Shown piece by piece: positions 58,565 through 64,000 of a stretch of DNA of 64,000 nt. Under the pieces are notes generated by a model. The model saw only the letters and a list, made by a program, of their open reading frames with translations, was not told the DNA's origin and did no database searches. This stretch comes from Pseudoflavitalea sp. G-6-1-2. GTDB lineage: Bacteria; Bacteroidota; Bacteroidia; Chitinophagales; Chitinophagaceae. Both the position numbers and the translations under genes were made by a program. The DNA lies in contig NZ_JABBGB010000001.1 in NCBI RefSeq assembly GCF_012927185.1, forward strand, positions 434,001 to 498,000, given 5' to 3'. How positions within the stretch are numbered: position 1 is the stretch's first letter; each line of letters starts with the position of its first letter.

Positions 58565-58572
58565 CAAATATA
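58565..58572 (-). promoter_or_regulatory. -7 box for the polysaccharide locus (TATATTTG)
   Basis: Exact TAnnTTTG match on the minus strand. No TTG at the standard -33 distance was found; the nearest is 29 bases upstream. If used, transcription starts near 58560. Confidence 0.4.
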
Positions 58573-58746
58573 GGGGATTTTTAATGTGTTTGATCTGCGA
58601 ACAAAAATGCTAAATCGTTATTTTTCAACTGAGAAAATCAAGGTCTCAGTCACAGATTCACCGATACTGCAAATGACCTGCCAGAAACCTGATATTAGGT
58701 CGGCCGAAATGTTTTATTATCTTTAAGATCCTGAAAATCTACCGTA

Positions 58747-59928
58747 TTGAACCAACGTTTCTATTCCCTCGACGTATTTCGTGGCGCTACTGTAGCCCTC
58801 ATGATACTTGTTAACAACCCCGGCAGCTGGAGTTATTTGTATCCACCATTGGCCCATGCTTCCTGGCATGGCTGCACTCCCACTGACCTGGTATTTCCAT
58901 TCTTCCTGTTTGCCGTGGGCAATGCCATGGCCTTTGTGATGCCACGGCTCGAAGCTGCCGGCACCAATGTTTTTCTGAAGAAAGTTTTCAAGCGAAGCAT
59001 CCTCATCTTCGCAATAGGGCTCTTCCTCAACTGGTGCCCCTTTGTGAAATGGAGTGATAGCGGCCTTGTGTTCAGACACTGGACAGACCCCAATAACCCC
59101 GAATCAGGAGTACGCATCCTTGGTGTGCTGCAAAGGATTGCCCTCTGTTATCTTTTTGCATCACTCATCATTTACTTCTTCAAGATCCGTGGCGCATACG
59201 TTATCAGCGTGATCATTCTGCTCGGTTACTGGATGCTCACCATGCTGCTCGGAACTCCAGGAGACCCATACAGCCTGAGCGGTTATTTCGGAACAAACAT
59301 AGATAAAGCCATACTCGGGGCTGCTCATATGTACAAAGGAGAAGGTGTTGCATTCGATCCTGAAGGACTTACCAGTACGCTTCCTGCAATTGTGCAGGTG
59401 ATCTTCGGATACATGGTTGGCCACTACATTCAGCAGAAAGGCAAAACCCACGAAATGCTTTCGGGCCTCTTCGTAATCGGCAGTGTACTTGTGTTTACAG
59501 GTTTCGTTTGGGATATGGCTTTCCCCATCAACAAAAAAATCTGGACGAGTTCTTATGTGCTCTATACAACCGGACTGGGCACTATGGTGCTTTCCGTACT
59601 CATCTATCTGATCGAATTCAAAGAAGCCAAAGGCGCCTGGAGCCGCTTCTTCGATGTATTCGGAAAAAATGCACTCTTCGTATTTGCCCTCAGCGGATTT
59701 CTGGTGAAAGTGCTTCCATTGTTCCGTTGGATAGATCATGTGAATGAACAGGGAAAACCTGTTTACACCAGCCCGCTCAACTGGTTCTATGAGCATGTAT
59801 GCAGTCCATTGCTTGCATTCACCAATAATCCAAAGAACGGATCATTCCTGTACGCCGTCTGCCTGCTGGCCGTGTACTGGCTCATTGCAAGATGGATGGA
59901 TAAAAAGAAGATCTACATCAAGGTATAG
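58747..59928 (+). CDS. HGSNAT/NagX-like membrane acyltransferase (TTG start)
   Basis: A 393-residue polytopic protein starting at TTG 58747; a stop 15 bases upstream and the conserved 'YSLDVFRGATVALMILVNNP' before the first ATG leave no ATG alternative. 'SWHGCTPTDLVFPFFLFAVG' carries the conserved His of the heparan-alpha-glucosaminide N-acetyltransferase family, unlike the paralogue at 5647. About ten helices follow. It may acetylate periplasmic glucosamine-containing sugars with cytoplasmic acetyl-CoA. It stands alone, 26 bases before the phosphoesterase gene. Confidence 0.88.
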   Translation: MNQRFYSLDVFRGATVALMILVNNPGSWSYLYPPLAHASWHGCTPTDLVFPFFLFAVGNAMAFVMPRLEAAGTNVFLKKVFKRSILIFAIGLFLNWCPFVKWSDSGLVFRHWTDPNNPESGVRILGVLQRIALCYLFASLIIYFFKIRGAYVISVIILLGYWMLTMLLGTPGDPYSLSGYFGTNIDKAILGAAHMYKGEGVAFDPEGLTSTLPAIVQVIFGYMVGHYIQQKGKTHEMLSGLFVIGSVLVFTGFVWDMAFPINKKIWTSSYVLYTTGLGTMVLSVLIYLIEFKEAKGAWSRFFDVFGKNALFVFALSGFLVKVLPLFRWIDHVNEQGKPVYTSPLNWFYEHVCSPLLAFTNNPKNGSFLYAVCLLAVYWLIARWMDKKKIYIKV

Positions 59929-59954
59929 GCGGGCTCAGAAAATCTCCATTGCCG

Positions 59955-61049
59955 ATGAAGAAATTATTGCGGTGGCTTTTCAGGAAACCAATGATCTGGC
60001 TGGCAGAAAAGCTGTCTTCTTCTGCCAATGAAAAAGATGTATTTGTTTCTCTCACAAAACTGAAAGATGATATCGGAGAAGGAAAAACTTCCAAAGGCAT
60101 CACTCTTTCTTTTGATCTGGCAACCGCGCGTTATATCATTTTTTCCGATCAGCATAAAGGAGCCAAAGATCCTGCAGACGATTTCAGGCTCGCTGAAGAG
60201 AATTACATGACGGCCCTTCAGTATTACGACCAGCAGGGTTTTACACTCATCAGTCTGGGCGACAGTGAGGAACTCTGGGAGAACACACCAAAGACCGTTA
60301 TCGATAAAAACAGATTAAGCCTGCTGGAGGAAGCTAAATTTCTGCAGCAGGACAGATACTTCCGCGTATTCGGAAACCACGATCTGGAATGGAGCTACGC
60401 CATCCAGCAAAATCTTTTTCTGAAACCTATCTTCGGAGACAAGCTGAAGATCTATGAAGGCATTCTGCTTAATACAAAATATAACAGTAAGGATTATTCG
60501 ATTTTTCTTACCCATGGTCATCAGGGCGACAAACGCAGCGACGGCAATGCCTTCAGCAAATGGGTAGTGGCTGCCATCTGGACGCCCCTGCAACGTTTTC
60601 TCGATATCTCCATCAATACCACCGCAGATTCTTTCGATCTCGTAGACAAACACAACGTTATCATGTACGAATGGAGCGCCACACAACGCAATCTGGTATT
60701 CATTTCCGGCCATACGCATAAGCCCGTGTTCGCATCACTCGACCATATCGACCGGCTCACCAAACAACTCGAAAATGCTACCCTGTCGGGAGACGCAGAA
60801 CTGATTCAGACAATCAAAGACGCACTGGAAAAAAGAAAACTGGAATATGCCGGTAAACAGTTTGTGAAAACCATGGCACATCCCAGTTATTTCAACAGCG
60901 GTTGTTGCTGCTTCAGCGACGGAGACATTACGGGGATCGAAATTGCAGATGGATTGATCCGGCTCATCAAATGGGATGTTACCAACGAAGGATACAAACG
61001 CATTGTGCTGGAAGAATCACCGCTGACTTACATTTTCGATCAGCTGTAA
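59955..61049 (+). CDS. metallophosphoesterase of calcineurin type
   Basis: ATG at 59955 is preferred to TTG 59949. The 364-residue product has the metal motifs 'IIFSDQHKGAKD', 'LISLGDSEELWENTP' and 'VFGNHDLEW', plus 'LTHGHQGDKRSDG' and 'ISGHTHKP', a full calcineurin-like set. Substrate (nucleotide, phospholipid or nucleic acid) is not determinable. It ends seven bases from the convergent rtcB gene. Confidence 0.9.
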   Translation: MKKLLRWLFRKPMIWLAEKLSSSANEKDVFVSLTKLKDDIGEGKTSKGITLSFDLATARYIIFSDQHKGAKDPADDFRLAEENYMTALQYYDQQGFTLISLGDSEELWENTPKTVIDKNRLSLLEEAKFLQQDRYFRVFGNHDLEWSYAIQQNLFLKPIFGDKLKIYEGILLNTKYNSKDYSIFLTHGHQGDKRSDGNAFSKWVVAAIWTPLQRFLDISINTTADSFDLVDKHNVIMYEWSATQRNLVFISGHTHKPVFASLDHIDRLTKQLENATLSGDAELIQTIKDALEKRKLEYAGKQFVKTMAHPSYFNSGCCCFSDGDITGIEIADGLIRLIKWDVTNEGYKRIVLEESPLTYIFDQL

Positions 61050-61056
61050 CAATCAT

Positions 61057-62520
61057 TTATTCTCCATCCTGTATTCCATCTTTCTTCATCCACGGCTTGG
61101 GTGGCGTACCATCCATCTTCACAATTTTCGGATAGAAAGCACCAACGGTATCCACCAGATTCTTCTGCGCCTTCATCACATTCTCAATGTCTTTGTATGC
61201 ATGCGGCGCTTCATCGAGTCCACCACCGAGCAATTTCACGCCGTGCTTCGCCAGCATTTCGTTCAACGCATTTTGCGTGATGGAGTTCATTGCGGCAGTA
61301 CGGCTCATCTTCCTTCCTGCACCGTGTGATGCAGATGCCAGAGAGCTTACCTCACCTTTTCCTTTTACGATGAAACCCGGAGCTGTCATGGATCCCGGAA
61401 TTATTCCGAGTACGTCTTTCCCTGCAGGCGTTGCGCCTTTCCGGTGAACGATCAGTTCCTGCGGACCACCTTCCAATCCATGTACGATTTCTTTCCATGC
61501 AAAGTTGTGGTGGTTCTCCACTATTCTGATGGGTGAACGTCCGAGTTCTTTTGCAATCTTGGCATGTATCACATGGTGGCAGGCAGCTGCGTAGTCACCT
61601 GCGAGATTCATCGCCAGCCAGTATTCAATTCCTTCCTCTTCATTCATATCGAGCCATGCGAGATTGGCTGCTTCTTTCGGAAGCAATCTCTTCTCTTTCG
61701 CTATTTTGGTAAAGTGCCCCGCAACTGTAGCGCCAAGGCCACGTGATCCGGAGTGCGACAGCAATCCGAGATAGTTACCGGCTTCGAGATTCAGCACTTC
61801 ATCGCGTTCTTTGATCTCTACGATTCCGAATTCCACGAAGTGGTTTCCCGAACCTGAAGAGCCGAGTTGTTTCGATGCTTTATGCTGAAGCTGTTTCAAT
61901 ACGCCGATCTCATCGAATAGTTTGCTATCGAGCACTTCGTGTGAGCCAGGCTTTAAGAACTGCTGTCCGCTTCCGAACAAGGTGTTATCGTTCAGCACAG
62001 ACGTGAAGTAATGTTCACGCTGCACCAGTTTTTTCGGATCGATGTCGAAAACAGACAGACACATTCTGCAACCGATATCCACACCTACACCGTAAGGGAT
62101 CACGGCATTGGAGGTAGCAAGTACGCCACCTATCGGCAATCCATAACCGGAGTGAGCATCCGGCATCAAAGCTCCGCTCACCGCTATCGGCAGGCGTGAT
62201 GCCTGGCTCATCTGATCCATAGCGCCTTTCTCGATAAACTGAGATCCGAATGTATTGAAGGAAACACCTGTTTTATTCAGTTCAATCACAGTCCCTTCTG
62301 TTTCTTCTTTCGGAATCAGCTGCTGGGCGATAAGTCCCAGTACAGCGTCGTTCTCGTATTCAACAGGTGCTTTCAATATATTTTGTAAGATGTCCATTGC
62401 TTCTTCGTTTGTGGAATGTTTGTATTCCCTTTGCATGATGTTCATTGCGATGCTGATAACCGGGCCTTCCGGGTATCCGATGTTTCTGAGGTCTTTTCCT
62501 CTCAGTTTCAACTTTGCCAT
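61057..62520 (-). CDS. rtcB: RtcB-family RNA ligase
   Basis: A 487-residue protein. Metal and guanylylation motifs are 'MPDAHSGYGLPIGGV', 'GVGVDIGCRMCLSVFD', 'GSSGSGNHFVEFG', 'LLSHSGSRGLGATVAG' and 'ASASHGAGRKMSRTAAM'. RtcB joins 2',3'-cyclic phosphate or 3'-phosphate to 5'-hydroxyl RNA ends with GTP, in tRNA and rRNA repair. Length is standard. Upstream of the ATG the frame is open for 46 codons and encodes a strongly acidic stretch, but has no start codon. Confidence 0.93.
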   Translation of the reverse strand: MAKLKLRGKDLRNIGYPEGPVISIAMNIMQREYKHSTNEEAMDILQNILKAPVEYENDAVLGLIAQQLIPKEETEGTVIELNKTGVSFNTFGSQFIEKGAMDQMSQASRLPIAVSGALMPDAHSGYGLPIGGVLATSNAVIPYGVGVDIGCRMCLSVFDIDPKKLVQREHYFTSVLNDNTLFGSGQQFLKPGSHEVLDSKLFDEIGVLKQLQHKASKQLGSSGSGNHFVEFGIVEIKERDEVLNLEAGNYLGLLSHSGSRGLGATVAGHFTKIAKEKRLLPKEAANLAWLDMNEEEGIEYWLAMNLAGDYAAACHHVIHAKIAKELGRSPIRIVENHHNFAWKEIVHGLEGGPQELIVHRKGATPAGKDVLGIIPGSMTAPGFIVKGKGEVSSLASASHGAGRKMSRTAAMNSITQNALNEMLAKHGVKLLGGGLDEAPHAYKDIENVMKAQKNLVDTVGAFYPKIVKMDGTPPKPWMKKDGIQDGE

Positions 62521-62624
62521 TGTTCTTGTTTTTAATGCCGGTATGAATTCTCCTTCCCATTCATCTTCATCATCTTCTTCATCCGCATCGTCAAAATTCT
62601 CAATTGATTCAATTTCTCTGCAGG

Positions 62625-62759
62625 TTATCGCAGGCTGAATGCAGCTGGGTGCATTGGCTCGCGATGATCTGCCGCAGCAGATTTTTGTCGTTTCATTTTC
62701 CTGATCTCCAGCACCGCGGAAATTCCGGTGATGATCAGGATGATTTCAAGCACTTTCAT
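62625..62759 (-). CDS. 44-residue membrane miniprotein with an unusually strong ribosome binding site
   Basis: ATG at 62759 to TAA at 62627-62625. The N-terminus 'MKVLEIILIITGISAVLEIR' is a transmembrane helix, followed by a basic stretch ('KMKRQKSA') and a short tail. AAAGGAGG lies six bases before the ATG, a perfect Shine-Dalgarno match that is rare in Bacteroidota and decides the start. It is 104 bases ahead of rtcB on the same strand. Function unknown. Confidence 0.55.
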   Translation of the reverse strand: MKVLEIILIITGISAVLEIRKMKRQKSAAADHREPMHPAAFSLR

Positions 62760-62859
62760 GTTGGCCTCCTTTCTTTTTCGTCTTTGTTTTGGTTGTTGGA
62801 TGGCCCATTTTCAGGGGGATCCAGGTTTAATGTTGCTTCTTCCGTTACCGGCGGGAACT

Positions 62860-62892
62860 AAAAAAGCCCGGCGGTTTTATCCGGCCGGGCTT
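62860..62892 (-). terminator. rho-independent terminator (second small unit)
   Basis: AAGCCCGG (62864-62871) pairs with CCGGGCTT (62885-62892), extended by CGG/CCG with one bulged base. On the minus strand six T follow (62865-62860). It lies 31 bases after the stop of the 54-codon ORF and ahead of the miniprotein gene. Confidence 0.85.
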
Positions 62893-62922
62893 CTGGTATG
62901 TTGTTCAGCGAAGTGCTGATAA

Positions 62923-63087
62923 CTATATCTCAGTTAATCCCGACCGTATTCGTTTGTAAAACAATTCATTGCCTTCAAAGTGCCATGCAGAAAACGAACA
63001 GCCCATACGCTGCATACTCATTCGCTGGCGGCTGCATGCCACTTGCGGAGTATCCGTTACTGCCTGAATATTTACACTTTTTAGCAT
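62923..63087 (-). CDS. possible 54-residue protein between two terminators
   Basis: ATG 63087 to TAG 62925-62923, between the terminators at 63115-63144 and 62860-62892. It starts 'MLKSVNIQAVTDTPQVA' and ends 'ELFYKRIRSGLTEI', with Cys at about 18 and 30. There is no family match I can offer and no clear promoter box, so a small RNA with an incidental frame is equally possible. Confidence 0.25.
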   Translation of the reverse strand: MLKSVNIQAVTDTPQVACSRQRMSMQRMGCSFSAWHFEGNELFYKRIRSGLTEI

Positions 63088-63114
63088 ATATATCACTGTT
63101 ATATTGAATGCTGA

Positions 63115-63144
63115 AAAACAAAAAACCCCGCAGTTGCTGCGGGG
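63115..63144 (-). terminator. rho-independent terminator behind the 30-codon ORF
   Basis: Perfect stem CCCCGCAG (63126-63133) / CTGCGGGG (63137-63144) with a TTG loop, followed on the minus strand by TTTTTTGTTTTT (63125 downward). The 5' arm plus flank, ACAAGCCCCGC on the minus strand, is complementary over 11 bases to GCGGGGCTTGT inside the ORF just upstream, so an alternative antiterminator can form. Confidence 0.85.
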
Positions 63145-63177
63145 CTTGTATTTTGAAGGATCTTTTTTCTGATCCCT

Positions 63178-63270
63178 GTTATGCTGCAGCACAACAAGCC
63201 CCGCGGATGGCATCACTCTCATTGAGTGCAAACCACTTCACTGTTTCGATATGTTGCATCTTTCGGGACA
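63178..63270 (-). CDS. 30-residue peptide ORF with own promoter and terminator, attenuator-like
   Basis: ATG 63270 to TAA 63180-63178. The peptide starts 'MSRKMQHIETVKWFAL' and ends 'AIRGACCAAA', with two adjacent cysteines (TGT TGT) near the C-terminus. A complete Bacteroidota promoter (63293-63324) precedes it and a strong terminator follows the stop by 33 bases. It is not a family I know. It could be a leader peptide, a small secreted or modified peptide, or an mRNA-like small RNA. Confidence 0.5.
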
Positions 63271-63292
63271 TGTTTTAAATTGTTTGTCGATG

Positions 63293-63324
63293 CAAAATTG
63301 AAACTATTTTTTCATTCCTGCCAA
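63293..63324 (-). promoter_or_regulatory. promoter of the 30-codon ORF (TTG-N21-CAATTTTG)
   Basis: On the minus strand TTG (63324-63322) is followed after 21 bases by CAATTTTG (63300-63293), one mismatch from TAnnTTTG. It is 22 bases before the ATG at 63270. Confidence 0.5.
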
Positions 63325-63435
63325 TTTTTTCTCCGGATTTTTTAAAAAATATTTTTTACTCCGCTCCCGCTGAAGTAGCAGAACCCCTATAGGAATTGGG
63401 CTTCAAAATGATTAGATTTAGTAAAACACACACGT

Positions 63436-64000
63436 ATGCTGGCCAAATCCTTTTTAACAACACTGGGATTGCTGTTGCTATCCCATATTCCCATGTATGC
63501 ACAAAAGCATACCGTAACCGGAAAGATAACAGACGCCCAAACAGGAGAAGCCCTGAACGGTGTTTCTGTCAGAATCAAAGGAAGCGGTATCGGAACTTTC
63601 ACCAATCAGAACGGACAATATAACCTACAGGTACAACCGAATAACGAGATCGAGATCACCATGATCACTTACAAGACAATTACAATTCCTGTTGGAGATC
63701 AGTCTGTGATCGATATCAAACTGGAAAGACTCAGCTCCGAGCTGGAGCAGGTAATCCTCATCGGTTCCCGCCGGTCGGGGCGTGTGAAAATGGAAACGCC
63801 CGTTCCTGTGGATATCGTGAATGTAGGGCAGGTAGCGCTTCCTACGGCGCGCATGGATCTCACTGCACTCATGAATTACTCCGCGCCTTCTCTCAATTAC
63901 AACAAACAAAGTGGAAGTGATGGTGCAGATCATATCGATCTCGCAACACTTCGCGGACTGGGGCCCGATCAAACGCTGGTGCTTATCAATGGCAAGCGCC
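63436..64000 (+). CDS. TonB-dependent receptor, N-terminal part (runs off the window)
   Basis: ATG 63436 opens a frame that has no stop to base 64000, giving 188 residues. Signal peptide 1-23 ('LLLLSHIPMYAQ'), carboxypeptidase-like domain about 24-105 ('VTGKITDAQTGEALNGVSVR'), and the beginning of a plug with 'LATLRGLGPDQTLVLINGKR'. It is typical of Bacteroidota TonB receptors such as SusC-like or metal receptors; the barrel lies outside. The substrate cannot be told. Confidence 0.93.
   Translation, partial: MLAKSFLTTLGLLLLSHIPMYAQKHTVTGKITDAQTGEALNGVSVRIKGSGIGTFTNQNGQYNLQVQPNNEIEITMITYKTITIPVGDQSVIDIKLERLSSELEQVILIGSRRSGRVKMETPVPVDIVNVGQVALPTARMDLTALMNYSAPSLNYNKQSGSDGADHIDLATLRGLGPDQTLVLINGKR

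Larger units (their letters stand above)
58213..58746. other. leader and promoter region of the polysaccharide locus, no gene seen
   Basis: This 534-base gap separates the divergent UpxY gene and the HGSNAT-like gene. On the minus strand TATATTTG (58572-58565) is an exact -7 box, predicting a leader of about 350 bases before UpxY. A 13-base near-repeat GCATACCAGTATT / GCATACCAATATA (58365-58377, 58378-58390) is flanked by AAAAGGG (58359-58365) and CCCTTT (58391-58396). Possible plus-strand -7 box: TATCTTTA (58718-58725). No convincing ORF was seen. Confidence 0.5.

Noticed and set aside
58309-58584. 91-codon open frame on the plus strand in the capsule leader region
   Set aside because: No promoter box, no family resemblance, mixed composition; it lies opposite the predicted UpxY leader.

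Overview
The window looks like a chromosomal segment of a Bacteroidota, most probably a Chitinophagaceae-type bacterium. The evidence is the set of gene families (TonB receptors with N-terminal carboxypeptidase-like domains, a type IX secretion C-terminal sorting domain, an UpxY-type NusG paralogue, a split KdpD, a beta-barrel porin inside the kdp operon), mid-range GC, mostly absent Shine-Dalgarno sites, and several promoters of the Bacteroidota TTG / TAnnTTTG type. No rRNA, tRNA, CRISPR array, insertion sequence or prophage was seen. Species assignment is inference.

Layout. (1) 1-5645, plus strand: the end of an AraC regulator, a DUF1772 membrane protein coupled to a cupredoxin, then a small Cys-rich protein, a TonB receptor and a PepSY membrane protein, which look like a metal acquisition or handling locus. 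(2) 5647-8569, minus: an HGSNAT-like (DUF5009) membrane protein with a GH20 hexosaminidase, and a DUF6265 protein. (3) 8718-17385, minus: a high-affinity potassium uptake operon with two unlisted micro-ORFs, kdpF, kdpA, kdpB, kdpC, a porin, kdpD (sensor half) and a separate HAMP/PAS histidine kinase. A well-spaced sigma-54 type -24/-12 element lies just upstream, with inverted repeats about 130-180 bp further up; an NtrC-type sigma-54 activator is encoded at 18664-20013, beyond a quinone reductase/alcohol dehydrogenase gene. (4) 20038-24296, minus: a secreted clan GH-A-like glycosidase with a sorting domain, then idi, an ECF sigma factor and a CarH-like MerR/B12 regulator, which may form a light-responsive isoprenoid module. 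(5) 24465-58212: a surface polysaccharide locus of about 34 kb, read on the minus strand from UpxY, Wza and Wzc to a CpsB-type phosphatase. It encodes a nonulosonic acid module (NeuB, KdsC-type phosphatase, cytidylyltransferase, acetyltransferase, TIGR04326-like protein), a diacetamido/acetamidino sugar module (oxidoreductase, aminotransferase, acetyltransferase, WbpG-like amidotransferase with HisH/HisF paralogues), GDP-L-fucose synthesis (Gmd, Fcl), glycosyltransferases, decorating enzymes, a Wzx flippase, and a Wzy-like polymerase that alone lies on the plus strand. (6) 58747-64000: another HGSNAT-like protein and a metallophosphoesterase (plus), RtcB (minus), a string of very small minus-strand units with their own terminators, and the start of a second TonB receptor.

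The most unusual signals are the sigma-54 architecture and micro-ORFs of the kdp operon, the CarH-like/ECF/idi trio with GTTAA palindromes, and a 30-codon ORF at 63178-63270 whose coding sequence is complementary to the 5' arm of the terminator immediately after it, an attenuator-like arrangement.
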